A stretch of DNA of 39,158 nucleotides from Fusarium oxysporum f. sp. lycopersici 4287. Lineage: Eukaryota > Ascomycota > Sordariomycetes > Hypocreales > Nectriaceae. The notes under the pieces were generated by a model that worked only from the letters and a program-made list of their open reading frames with translations, searched no databases and was not told the DNA's origin. The translations under genes and the position numbers were made by a program. Shown here in pieces: positions 30,848 through 39,158 of this stretch (position 1 is the stretch's first letter; every line of letters starts with the position of its first letter). Location: the NCBI RefSeq assembly GCF_000149955.1, contig NC_031000.1, positions 2,246,835 through 2,285,992 of the forward strand, read 5' to 3'.

Positions 30848-32623
30848 TCTGAAGTGAACAATCTTCAGCATGCTGAGGTGCATAATCCTCAGCATGGACA
30901 GACGACAACATCCATGACATCAGCTAAGCTGCCCGATCTCCGAAAAGAGGTGATCACTGAGCCCAAAACAATGACTGAAGCGCTTCAAGGTCCGCAAAGG
31001 GAGCATTGGCTCAGAGCAATACACAGTGAGCTGCGCAGTCTCCTCACGAAAGGAACTTGGCGCATGCTGGACCGCAACCAAGCTCACAATAGGCCACTTA
31101 CCGTCAAATGGGTATTCAAGGTCAAGAAAAACGAGGACGGCAACCTCGACAAGTTCAAGGCGCGGCTGGTGGTCAGAGGCTTTGAACAACAGTTCGGCTT
31201 TGACTACAACCAGACCTTTGCCTCTGTTGCCAAAGCGGCGACTTGGAGAATCCTCCTCACCGTTGCTGCCTGTCTTGACTGGGAGATTGAGCAGATGGAC
31301 GTGTCGACGGCGTTCCTGGAAGGGGACCTCGAGGAAGAAGTCTTCATCGAAATGCCGGAAGGGCTTGTAGAGTATTTCGACCAACACCCAGAAGACCGTC
31401 CGCCAGGATTCTCAACCGAGAAGATCTGCAAACTGATCAAATCCCTCTATGGACTCAAACAGGCGCCTCGGCAATGGCAAAAGAAGCTGAAGGAGGCCTT
31501 GGAATCCCTTGACTTTCGACAAGTAACGTCTGACACGGCCGTATATCACAATCCCACAACGGGAGTGATCATCATCACATATGTGGATGACTTCCTCATC
31601 ATGGGCAGCAACAAGGAAGCAATCCAAGGGTACAAAGCCCGCCTGGGAGAGATCTTCACAATGACTGATCTCGGTCCCGCCAGCCATTTTCTTGGAGTAA
31701 GAATAACCCGAGACAGGAACTCAAGGCTGATCTACCTTTCCCAGGATGCATATTTTACCAGAATACTGAAGAAATTCGGCTTAGAGGATTGTCGACCGGT
31801 CAAGACCCCGATGGAGCGAAATTCACTCTCGACACTGCAACCAAGAGACAATGGCGACTCGGCTTCTCCAGAAGAACGAGAAGACTATAGCTCGAAAACC
31901 GGCTCGCTGATGTATGGAATGACCCAAACCAGACCCGATTTAGCTTTCCTACTCTCGGTACTCTCAAGATACATGTCGAATCCATCACCAACACATTCAC
32001 GAATGATCAAAAGAGGTCTCCGCTATCTACAGCAGACAAGAGACCACGGCCTGGTGCTTGGGGGCGTCAAGAAAGATCCTGAATCCGCTTGGAGCATCAC
32101 AGCTTGGGCCGACTCGGATTGGAAAGGCGACACTGTTACGGGAAGATCGACGTTTGGATGGCTTGTTCAACTTGAAGGATCTACAGTCTCATGGAGGGCC
32201 AAACGGCACGAAACAGTGGCACTATCGACTACCGAGGCTGAATATACAGCACTCTCCCAGTGTGCCAGAGAATTGGCCTGGACTAGGAACCTCTTCTCTG
32301 AACTGCTCCTTCCGCTACATATGCCTATCCCACTGAACGGCGACAACCAGGGTTCCCTAAAGCTATGCAGAAACCCTGAGCTTCACCAACGGACAAAGCA
32401 CATTCCGTTAACCGAGCACCATATCCGAGAAGAAGTTGAAGCCGGGAATATTGATGTGCAATACGTCAGCACACATGAGCAGGTAGCAGACGGACTCACT
32501 AAACCATTGAACGCCGTCAGCCACGGTCACTTTCTAGAAGCAATTCGAGTCAGTGCATGTCCGATCGAGGAAGCAGGTCGTATTATTTGGAGTACTGAAG
32601 TCCACGATGACTCTGTGCCCTGA
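28475..32623 (+). CDS. Copia-C gag-pol, 3' part from gap, with complete RT and RNase H
   Basis: The frame repeats gag (from within the capsid), protease and integrase, then continues into reverse transcriptase and RNase H. RT: VKWVFKVKK (about 31108), FKARLVVRGFEQ, MDVSTAFLEGDL (first Asp), SLYGLKQAPRQW and the catalytic YVDDFL (31580-31597). RNase H: AWADSDWKGD (about 32104), STTEAEYTALS (Glu, about 32228), NGDNQGSLKL and the terminal HEQVADGLTKPL. Stop TGA 32621-32623. All known catalytic residues are present and there are no stops or shifts, so this is the most recently active element in the window. Coding sequence right of 30847 is unique. Confidence 0.92.
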   Translation, partial: DYPPEEQQTMDQKIRAAKAAVSIRGNCTGEALSQLVGIENPQEMFNLLQAYCIGTGPVLLQTTLYQFIRIKTSSYETIPQFNVDFERLVKLLLEQKEPISDTLKKVVYLTACENEYPDWTARQRALLRSEHPPTLRSMQQDLIDENRSSDDDDSHGTASTYWAHSKKTGRKGPAARKQEASGRRRGSSKNQRAANKSSQETNHRVGKNKEHTCTNCKKRGHHENDCWFAHKDKRPDWAVRLAKELMEHDLQRDSTKNLHIKESNHMTVERSFLILEDSVSDELPMDNTETCKVSLDNISSTAEWLFDTGSSVHICNDQSLFTELQPATRTVLVTGGGKVYPFGKGTVKICFINKWGEQVTINLKDTLFIPEFPVNVMSGLRLYKNGGWIDGNDMYDPTGDVFGLLRIGRDGLYVNTEVGKTTVSNQAVSELQPEPCNHHTASSNQCLNVDLWHRRLGHVNAYQVSQTAKMTRGMYCDGHHDHQPFNYCLACDIAKALRWTPRNKRKRASRAGFIHVDTFKVNPPGIRGERWGMIATDDRHRMRWAYTFTRKGMASELLGQLISKIRTQYGIRVYAIQMDGGSELYGASLKNLEYTHGVKIIKTTPYTPEFNGVAERSNRIIFDKVRATMESERIPIELWPLVLEDMVRKTNVTATRAIDGLTPMESFLNEAFPGQDNKPDLSGERICGSQVTIHIPQERRLRSHKFGPRGEAGIYLCMEGSQIYTCWVPSRRKGHQIVRSANVQFYEKVGETELLTETEHDVEPEIRKNGAPISSRPQSVTEQTKTPRPQRSEVNNLQHAEVHNPQHGQTTTSMTSAKLPDLRKEVITEPKTMTEALQGPQREHWLRAIHSELRSLLTKGTWRMLDRNQAHNRPLTVKWVFKVKKNEDGNLDKFKARLVVRGFEQQFGFDYNQTFASVAKAATWRILLTVAACLDWEIEQMDVSTAFLEGDLEEEVFIEMPEGLVEYFDQHPEDRPPGFSTEKICKLIKSLYGLKQAPRQWQKKLKEALESLDFRQVTSDTAVYHNPTTGVIIITYVDDFLIMGSNKEAIQGYKARLGEIFTMTDLGPASHFLGVRITRDRNSRLIYLSQDAYFTRILKKFGLEDCRPVKTPMERNSLSTLQPRDNGDSASPEEREDYSSKTGSLMYGMTQTRPDLAFLLSVLSRYMSNPSPTHSRMIKRGLRYLQQTRDHGLVLGGVKKDPESAWSITAWADSDWKGDTVTGRSTFGWLVQLEGSTVSWRAKRHETVALSTTEAEYTALSQCARELAWTRNLFSELLLPLHMPIPLNGDNQGSLKLCRNPELHQRTKHIPLTEHHIREEVEAGNIDVQYVSTHEQVADGLTKPLNAVSHGHFLEAIRVSACPIEEAGRIIWSTEVHDDSVP

Positions 32624-32643
32624 AGACAAGGTGGATGGGGGCG

Positions 32644-32837
32644 TGTTGGAAAATCCGGGAATCCCCTTCCCTTCAGGATTCAGACTGTTAGTCTGAAAGT
32701 CCTAGATTTAAAGTTCAAAGTCCTAGATACAATCATCTAGAGATATAAACCCGAGAATAACTCTCAGCTCAATAATGAACAACCAAGTTTCATAAAAATA
32801 CATTTTCACCCAGCACTACTGCGCAATATAAACAACA
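32644..32837 (+). repeat. 3' LTR of Copia-C (194 bp)
   Basis: Same ends as the 5' LTR (TGTTGG ... ACAACA), preceded by a purine-rich stretch with GGTGGATGGGGGCG. The hairpin at 32679-32697 has loop GTT, the reverse complement of the AAC loop in the 5' LTR. It is followed by GGTTATG, the first seven bases of the primer-binding site, then unrelated sequence. Confidence 0.9.
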
Positions 32838-33448
32838 GGTTATGCAACTGTTCGACCCGGTGCCGGCATCGAGTCGCACCATCGACAAGAGCATCAGCTG
32901 AAAGGCAGAGTAGTGAAAGACATCAAAGACTACTGTGGATCGATGGAGCTAGCGGACCCGAGATTCGCTGCGCTGCCGGAAGATAACAGCCCAGCTATCA
33001 AACTTCTTACCATATTGGAAAGATACAGCTCCGCCGCATGTAGGTACCATGCGGTACCACCTGCCGTACTGTTGAGACGGTATGAATAAGATGGTCCGAT
33101 CTGTTGGTGGCTAGGATTTGGATACTACGGAAGGAGCTGTAAAAGCTGAGACGGCCACAAGTGCAACCGTGGTGGCTCCAGGTATAACTAAGAAGTTTCC
33201 CCAGTCTTACGTTTAGCTCGGAACGATTGTCTGCATATTGATGAGCTGGCAACCAATCCTGGGATAGAAGTATTACCGAAATTATCTCAAGTATCAGAGA
33301 TGAGCCCCCATCAGCTACAGCCATCTTTAGTAAAAAGAAGAACGAGTGTTAATACTTTATTGAGCATGCTACAAATATCTCATCAATTAGGCCAACTCAA
33401 TATCAATACGTTCAACGAAAGCGTTTAGTTTATCAACTCAATGAGAGA
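32838..33448. other. Region between Copia-C and the MULE, no supported gene
   Basis: One plus-strand frame from about 32897 is open for roughly 55 codons (LKGRVVKDIKDYCGSMELAD and on), but I do not recognise it and it has no start. A small inverted repeat GGTACC-ATGC-GGTACC lies at 33043-33058. It is not the missing part of the hAT transposase as far as I can see. Confidence 0.3.
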
Positions 33449-33540
33449 GGCGGCCAATACATGGGCACCTAGGTGCCCAAATAAAATAGCGCACTAGGTG
33501 CCCAAATTATGTCAGCAATCGTCGCCCCGATTGGCCAGCG
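33449..33540 (+). repeat. Left terminal inverted repeat of MULE (92 bp)
   Basis: GGCGGCCAATACATGGGCAC ... GGCCAGCG; it pairs with 36338-36429 with two mismatches. It contains the perfect palindrome GGGCACCTAGGTGCCC (33463-33478) and a half copy of it at 33491-33503, probable transposase-binding sites. Confidence 0.93.
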
Positions 33541-33575
33541 CGCGTTTGACATGACCGACGCGACCTGCGCTCTGT

Positions 33576-36281
33576 ATGATAGCAACACAGCCAACGAAAA
33601 TGGACCAAAGCCACCGGCTTGCCTTCCCGGACGATGCCCTCCCGCCTGAAGGCATATACAAATCTCGTGAGTCTCTATTGGCAGCCATTAATTCTTGGGC
33701 GAAACCTCGAGGTTATGCGTTCACGACGGGGAAATCATTAAAGACGTCAAGTGGCCGAATCAAAGTCATATTTGCCTGTGATCGAAATAAACTCCCACCG
33801 AGCACATCTATTACACGCCAACGCCGCACTTGTAGCCGAAGAACCGGCTGTAAGTTTTCAGTGCTGGCCAAGCAATCATTGGATGGAAATACGTGGGTCC
33901 TAAGCCATCGACCAGACAAGGAGTATGCCCACCACAATCATCCACCGAGTCCGGACGCGTCTGCACACCCGGCGCATCGCCAACTTAACGAAAGAGATGC
34001 AGCAATTATTTCGAGCCTGACAACTGCTGGCGCTGCTCCTCGAGATATCAGGACGTACCTCCATAACAGTTCAGATACCCTTGCGACGCAGCAAGACATC
34101 TATAATCGGATCGCGGCAATGAGAAGAGATCTGCGTGAGGGCCAGAGCAGTATCCAAGCGTTAGTCGACCAACTACAGGGAGAGGGCTTCTGGTGCCGGG
34201 TTCGATTGGACTCGGATAATCGGCTGACAGCCATATTCTTTGCCCACCCTGACTCTGTTGCATATCTGCAAAGCAACCCGGACGTACTGCTATTGGATTG
34301 TACCTATAAGACGAACAAGCACGCCATGCCGCTGCTTGACATGGTCGGAGTTGACTCTTGTCAGCGTTCCTTCTGCATCGCATTTGCATTTCTGTCCGGT
34401 GAATCAGAAGAAGACTATTCATGGGCACTTCATCATCTCAAATCACTCTACCATCATGAGCTCCCTTCTGTAGTCTTAACTGACCGATGTCTCGCTGCAA
34501 TAAATGCAACTGCAACCTGGTTCCCTTCCTCCAAGGCCCTGCTTTGCCTCTGGCATGTTAATAAGGCAATCCTGCAGTATTGTCAACCGGACTTTGTGCT
34601 GAAAAGTGCCGACACAAGCGGCCGGGTAGAGGACGAAAAATGGGACGAATTCTATGGTTTTTGGCACACTATTGTGGATTCGCCAACAGAAGAGATATTC
34701 AGAGAGCGCCTAGCCAAGTTCGAGCTCAAGTACGCCAAAAGATACCCCCGGGCCGTTGGGTACATCAAATTGTACTGGCTCGAGCCGCACAAAGAGAGAA
34801 TCATTAAAGCATGGGTGGATAAATACCTGCATTTTGGTAATGTGGCCACCTCGAGGTAGCTATCCAGGGTCAGATATAGAGGTCGGAAAGCTAATAATTG
34901 CCATCTAGGGCCGAAGGAATTCACTCCCTAATCAAATCATACATCAAGACCTCCACATTCGACCTCTTCGATTCTTGGCAGGCCCATGCGCCATGCGGTC
35001 ACCAACCAACTGAAGGAACTGAATCACATACGAGCCTCTCAACAGATACGGACACCTTTGGATATCTCTGGAGGAATGTTCGAGGCTGTCCAGGGTTGGG
35101 TTTCCCACCAGGCCCTGCGCAAAGTGCAAGAACAACGGAAGTTAGCTTTGGCATCTCCCCAAGCTCCCTGCAGTCAGTCTTTCACCTCCTCACATGGGCT
35201 ACCGTGTTCTCACACCTTGAAGAGACTCGAGGAGGAACAGCGCAGCCTTTTGCTTGATCATTTTCATCCTCACTGGAACTTAAAGCGAGGCGCGGATCGG
35301 CCCCGGCCCATACTAGAGCCACGTCGAGCCCCGCAGCAGGGCATTATCAGGGTGAGAGGTCAACCTGCGACGAGCACCAAACGAGAACCCTCTGGATTTG
35401 AGATCTCTCAGCCTGGCAAGAAAGCGCCCAGCACATGTAGCAGATGTCATGCTGTTGGTCACGCGAGGTCCTCACGAGCGTGTCCTCTGAGGTTCCAGGA
35501 TTTGCTCATTCAGGAAGCGCCGGCCTCGAAGTCAATTCCGCAGCCGGACGTAACCCCGGTCGCAGTCCCAAGTCCGGCTGACCCAATTGAGGCGATTTCA
35601 GTGAGCCAAGGGCCCTCATTAGTTGAAGGCATGCCAGTGCTAGAATGTATTGCGGAAGCTACTGCACGCTCTCCCGCTACTGCACACACCCCACTTGCCC
35701 AGTCTTCACATACTGTACAAGTTTCGCTTACAGCTCCTCAACATTCTGTCGTCCCAGACTGTCCCGTTGGAACTGTGCCAGGCCCTTCTGGCGAAGAATG
35801 TCTGAATCACGAACCATCCGATTCGCGCAACCTTCCTTCGCAACCACTACTGAGGCATGACTCGCCAGAAGCCATATATGGAAGATATGTCGCTGCAAGA
35901 AGCGCGTGGTATGCGGCGCAGCCGGCTGGCAGCATCAAAACAAATCAGCAATATCGCAGGGCGATGGGGCTTCCACTCAGGTACGACAAGCAGAGCTACG
36001 AGTGGTGTCTGGACTACAAACAGATGTCCAAGCGCTGTATCACGTCAACAGGATCAAGAGAATGGACGAAAGAAGAGATGATGGCGTATTTGGATTGGAG
36101 TAAGGCGGAGGATGAACGCATCGAAGCCCAAGTTGTTAAGGAGATGGGAAAGAATCCTCTAGCAAACAAAAGAAGAGGCATGACAGAAATATGGCGAAAA
36201 GCAGAAATGGATAATATAGAGCAAGAAACCTTATATGCAGCGGAGGATAAGGCAGAACTTTGTATTGTTGTCAAACGGTAA
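33576..36281 (+). pseudogene. MULE transposase with SWIM zinc finger, one frameshift
   Basis: Exon 1 (33576-34855) has an N-terminal FAR1/WRKY-GCM-type DNA-binding zinc region (C and H residues in FACDRNK ... GCKFSVLAK ... HHNHPPSP). The MULE catalytic core follows: first Asp in VLLLDCTYKTNKH (about 34300), second in VVLTDRCLAAIN (about 34480) and the C-x2-H motif LLCLWHVNKAI (34545-34575). A GT-AG intron at 34856-34908 restores R-AEGIHSLIKSY with the family frame. In exon 2 one extra base in GGCCC (34981-34985) shifts the frame between LFDSWQA and MRHAVTNQLKEL. The rest is open to TAA: SWIM finger CSQSFTSSHGLPCSH (about 35170-35215), zinc knuckle CSRCHAVGHARSSRAC (35434-35482), a Pro/Ser-rich linker and a conserved C-terminal YEWCLDYKQM module. 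Only that one base separates it from an intact gene. Confidence 0.85.
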
Positions 36282-36337
36282 CTAGTTGGCTTGTGCTTTG
36301 AAAATATTAGAAAACAGCATTACAACCTTAGACCCGT

Positions 36338-36429
36338 CGCTGGCCAATCGGGGCGACGATTGCTGGCATAATTTGGGCACCTGGTGCGCTATTTTATTTG
36401 GGCACCTAGGTGCCCATGTATTGGCCGCC
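36338..36429 (-). repeat. Right terminal inverted repeat of MULE (92 bp)
   Basis: Reverse complement of 33449-33540 with two mismatches. The palindrome GGGCACCTAGGTGCCC recurs at 36400-36415. Confidence 0.93.
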
Positions 36430-36522
36430 CACACGTACTAACCTTCTGACTAAGCAAAATGGGCTCAAAGGGATTAGCCCATGTCGGAATAATAATGGCA
36501 GCTATGGTGATACATCAGAGCG

Positions 36523-37274
36523 TGGTCCTAAGGTGCATGCCTGATGGACTCCAACATCGAGATATCATCGTTGCGACACGAAATCGATCGGCGCTACAAG
36601 CGATTGCGAAACCCCGACAGCAGTCAGGGCAAGGCGTCATCCGGGAGATCTACAGACATGCGAGACGACTGGAAAAGGGTGGCAACACCATTAAAATGCG
36701 CTGGGTATCGTCTACAAACGAGTCTTTCACACTGGGAGTAAAAGCAAAGACCGAAGCACGAAAGACAACAGATAGCGGATGTAAAGCAACGAAACCGCCG
36801 CATCAGGCTCGATCGACCCGACTGAGAATACTACTAGCACAACGTCGACAGCGCATGATACCCGAGGGCGTAGGCAGCTATTCAAAGCAGCTTGACAAGG
36901 CGTTACCCGGCAAGCACACGCGCATACTATATGACGCCCTGAAGAGACGCGAATCTGACATCCTGGTGCAACTACGAACGGGAATGGCACGAGTCAACAG
37001 GTATTTACACAGGATAGGCGCAGTAGAGACGGACACATGCGACTGTGGCCAGGAAGAAGAAACTGTGGACCATTTCCTCTTCCGATGTCCACGGTGGGAC
37101 GAGCAACGAGAACACATGCGAATTGTCGATCGGGAAATGATGGGCAATCTCTCGTTCTTCCTCGGAGGCAAGACAGCAGAGGACGGGCACAGGTGGAGCC
37201 CGAACTTTAGAGCGGTGCGAGCAGCGATCAAGTTTGCGATATGCACAGGCCGTTTGGATGCTACACAACCATGA
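36523..37274 (+). pseudogene. LINE ORF2 C-terminus (RNase H and zinc finger)
   Basis: The frame shows the RNase H part of a fungal LINE (SALQAIAKPRQQSGQGVI, IKMRWVSST) and the C-terminal module LRTGMARVNRYLHRIGA with the zinc motif CDCGQEEETVDHFLFRC (C-x-C-x8-H-x4-C, about 37038-37090), ending at TGA 37272-37274. The upstream part of the open frame (from 36459) is target-site DNA. RT and endonuclease were never copied in. It is not the missing part of the other LINE relic, which is on the opposite strand 18 kb away, though it may belong to the same clade. Confidence 0.82.
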
Positions 37275-37562
37275 AAAACATACTAACAAACCAAACAAGA
37301 TAATAAGAACTAACATAGTACAGCCTCTGGTAGACAGACCAGGCTTCAGCCGCTGAAGATGGGACGCTGAACACTTGGAGAAGTTGGCCTTCAAGCAGGC
37401 CTGTCGCAGGGACAAGCGAGGCTGGGAAATGTGATGAAGAGTAGGGATTGGTGAGGTTTGAGGGTCTCAGGACAAGAAGTCGGAAAAGAATGTAATGAGA
37501 TTTAACGTTGTGGGCCCTATGAGGCGTATCCTCCCGGGCGGAATAAATTCATTCATTCATTC
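37275..37562 (+). other. LINE 3' UTR and (ATTC)4 tail
   Basis: A non-coding end with the GC-rich block GGGCCCTATGAGGCGTATCC and CCCGGGCGGAATAAATTC, followed by ATTC repeats. It replaces a poly(A) tail and is the likely recognition site for the element's own reverse transcriptase. Confidence 0.7.
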
Positions 37563-37575
37563 ATACATCAGAGCG

Positions 37576-38233
37576 CATTGCAGTGTCCTTCCGGAGCATT
37601 CCACCTCAACGTCCTACTGAGCTGCTTGCAGAGGATCGTATTGGAGACGAAATAATGCACGAACTGCTATAATATTTGCCTAGGGCAATCGAGTCTATGG
37701 ATTTGCATTCAAGTTGGACGTCAAAAGTACAGAGGAATGATTGTGATCATGACGTAACATGCGTATGTTATTCCTCTGATTAGATATATCCGGGGCTAAT
37801 CTTTGGGATTTAGTGTGATATTATTCGCCATCGCCATGATTATTAGCGATTCCTTAATATCACCTGCTCTAGCTTACCGAAAAGCATGACATCAGAAATG
37901 TGGATTTAGGGTGAGGCGTAGCTTCGAGCGAATACCAGCATCTGGTTAGTATTTTGACTGGGGTGACTTTGGCGCCATCGGCTTTGGCCGGGTGTGATCT
38001 GATCCGGAAAGTTTATGCTGACACCTTCAGAATGGTCTTACGCCACACCGTTTGTCATATAGCTCATATTATGCAAGTGGCTGGTATTTCAAAAATTTCG
38101 TTCTCGCTGGTAATGATGTTTCTTCAGGGTGTGTCTACGTTTAAAAAGCATGAACGTACTTTACCTATTTGGATCACATAATCACACTGCCCTATCAACC
38201 TGTCGCAATCGAAAGCTTTCTGATTCCTCGCCT
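37576..38233. other. Upstream region of the Zn2Cys6 gene
   Basis: No supported gene. The first part is the right half of the LINE target site. A 75-codon open frame at 37954-38181 has no resemblance I know and starts with a long hydrophobic stretch; I do not call it. The rest probably includes the promoter of the next gene. Confidence 0.35.
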
Positions 38234-39158
38234 ATGGTCAACCCCCGGCCGGTATTTGAACCCTCAATAATGTCGAAAAGATACCGTCAGCTACTGCCTA
38301 TCCCCGATACAGAAGGCAAGTCGCCCGATTCTCATCCTTCTGGTACCTCTTCCACTCCTCGATCCTCGAGTGACGAGCTACTTAAACGGCAACGGATTGG
38401 AACTCAACTAGCCTGCAACGCATGTCGCAAGAGGAAGATTCGTGTAATGTCCCTCATCACAGACTTTACCCTTTACTTTGTCCTCTAACACTGAATATCA
38501 GTGCGACGGAAGACGGCCTCAATGCGAAGCTTGCCGACGAAGAGGAGAACAAGACCCATGTGCCTACTCTGAAAATCGTAGCCAGGGCCAGAGCAAAGAA
38601 ACAGAGCAAATTCTGGAATTATTTGACATTATGAAAACCGGCCCCGAGAACTTGGCCATCGACATCCTACAAATTATACGAAGCCACAGCGATCTTGACA
38701 CTGCTTTCTCAATACTTCAGCCTCGAATAGGCCCAACACGACACGATTCTGGCCAGCATTGGCCTGCTGCGGCTACTCGATATCTTGGTCTGGATTCTGA
38801 GCTTATGGCAAGGTATTCGTTGCCATTTCCGCCACTCCAGCCCTTTGAATCTAGCATCTTGAAGTCAGTTGAATCATTTTAAAGCAGTTCCTAACGTTCA
38901 GCATCTCGCTGTCCAGTTGCCGCCCCCTCCTCCCAGGGTATTCAATTTGAGCTGACGCTCAGTAGGGCTGTCCTTAGCACTGGCCGTATATCAAACACTG
39001 ACAGCGAGACCTTTGGCCTGCCAACTAACCCCGAATCGAACCCGTTTCCGGTACATCACCCTACACAACGTTCGGCACTGGTCCCAGGTCCTTGTGACGA
39101 GCGACTACAGAAACTGAATATAAGTTTCTGGACTACCGTGCCCATCCCTTCCGATCTG
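38234..39158 (+). CDS. Zn(II)2Cys6 transcription factor, 5' part (continues beyond window)
   Basis: A fungal-type regulator that binds CGG half-sites in the nucleus through a binuclear zinc cluster. The cluster is C-x2-C-x6-C-x6-C-x2-C-x8-C (CNACRKRKIR | CDGRRPQCEACRRRGEQDPC), split after Arg by an intron (38444-38501, GTAATG ... TCAG, CTAAC branch site), a common intron place in this family. ATG 38234 opens exon 1 in frame; ATG 38270 is also possible. Exon 2 codes for a linker with EQILELFDIMKTG. It meets a stop at 38880-38882 unless a second intron is removed; an acceptor at 38961-38962 then opens a frame to the window edge that reads FWTTVPIPSDL, a segment well known in these regulators at the start of the middle homology region. 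The donor of that intron is uncertain (candidates at about 38812 and 38861). The genes it controls are unknown. Confidence 0.8.

Larger units (their letters stand above)
25468..32837 (+). mobile_element. Ty1/copia retrotransposon Copia-C, with duplicated interior around a gap
   Basis: It has a 5' LTR (25468-25666), primer-binding site (25667-25680), a gag-pol frame, a purine-rich stretch before the 3' LTR (32621-32643) and a 3' LTR (32644-32837). The interior occurs twice: 26002-28374 and 28475-30847 are identical over 2,373 bp, separated by 100 N. Collapsing the duplicate gives 4,897 bp and one polyprotein of about 1,471 residues, normal for copia. The flanking 5-mers do not form a target duplication (AACAG left, GGTTA right). 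Confidence 0.88.
33449..36429 (+). mobile_element. Mutator-like element (MULE), near-complete
   Basis: A 2,981-bp DNA transposon bounded by 92-bp terminal inverted repeats with two mismatches. It carries a single transposase gene of the MULE/FAR1 type, like the fungal hop group. A clear 8-11-bp target duplication is not visible at the present edges, so the true ends may be a few bases away or the flanks have changed. Confidence 0.9.
36523..37562 (+). mobile_element. 5'-truncated Tad-like LINE with 13-bp target duplication
   Basis: This carries the last 750 bp of a LINE ORF2 and a 3' UTR that ends in four ATTC units (37547-37562), the tail typical of Tad/I-type elements. The 13-mer ATACATCAGAGCG occurs just before it (36510-36522) and just after the tail (37563-37575), the signature of target-primed reverse transcription. 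The truncated 5' end is also typical. Confidence 0.88.

Noticed and set aside
33007..33324. 105-codon minus-strand frame between Copia-C and the MULE
   Set aside because: No known motif, no plausible promoter or start context, and a composition like random sequence.
37954..38181. 75-codon plus-strand frame upstream of the Zn2Cys6 gene
   Set aside because: It has no family resemblance and is probably upstream non-coding sequence.
1..39158. Starship captain, tRNA or rRNA genes, secondary-metabolite core genes
   Set aside because: I looked for DUF3435-type recombinase motifs, tRNA-like cloverleaf sequences and PKS/NRPS core motifs and saw none.

Overview
This window looks like a repeat-rich, accessory-type stretch of a filamentous ascomycete genome, probably Eurotiales-like. 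That view rests on short introns of about 50-70 nt with CTAAC/CTGAC branch sites, fungal gene families (fungal-type patatin/RING protein, Rhodopsin-domain membrane protein, Zn2Cys6 regulator, OrsD-type zinc finger), and fungal transposons (Ty1/copia, Tad-like LINEs, Fot1/pogo, hAT, MULE). The genus is inference. Three runs of exactly 100 N (7279-7378, 19255-19354, 28375-28474) are scaffold gaps. Two interrupt retrotransposons and the third interrupts a repeat-family gene, so order and orientation across them are not proven.

Layout. 1-555: no supported gene. 556-3185: a patatin-like phospholipase pseudogene, broken by a nonsense codon, a 4-nt duplication and a copia insertion. 3186-7278: that copia element (Copia-A), cut by gap 1. 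7379-11158: a second, unrelated copia (Copia-B) on the minus strand. 11482-11631: a solo Copia-B LTR with a perfect 5-bp target duplication, sitting inside a cytochrome b5-like fragment. 11960-12560: a decayed Tc1/mariner relic that abuts the C-terminal stub of an amino-acid/choline-type permease. 13583-15171: an apparently intact FAD-dependent monooxygenase (6 exons, 430 aa). 15724-16098: a broken small membrane-protein gene. 16580-16759: a second Copia-A LTR. 16760-18400: a decayed minus-strand Tad-like LINE. 18570-19254: a frameshifted WD40 gene end. 19355-20133: an OrsD zinc finger/Ulp1-like (C48) relic running into gap 2. 20903-22433: an apparently intact Rhodopsin-domain membrane protein (5 exons, 395 aa). 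22959-24323: a degenerate Fot1/pogo transposase. 24742-25467: a hAT transposase N-terminus cut by Copia-C. 25468-32837: Copia-C, with one complete gag-pol frame, but shown with a 2,373-bp identical internal repeat around gap 3. 33449-36429: a MULE with 92-bp terminal inverted repeats. 36523-37562: a 5'-truncated LINE with a 13-bp target duplication. 38234-39158: the start of a Zn2Cys6 transcription factor that leaves the window.

Only three host genes look functional: the monooxygenase, the Rhodopsin-domain protein and the regulator start. They show no obvious pathway link. The rest is nested transposon debris and host genes broken by it. The sharpest observations are: (i) two unrelated copia families whose primer-binding sites match the anticodon arm of initiator tRNA-Met, as in Drosophila copia; (ii) a hairpin that has flipped orientation between the two Copia-C LTRs; (iii) a likely false duplication at gap 3; (iv) a UGA-separated but same-frame gag and pol in Copia-B. 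I did not find a convincing new defence or biosynthetic system.
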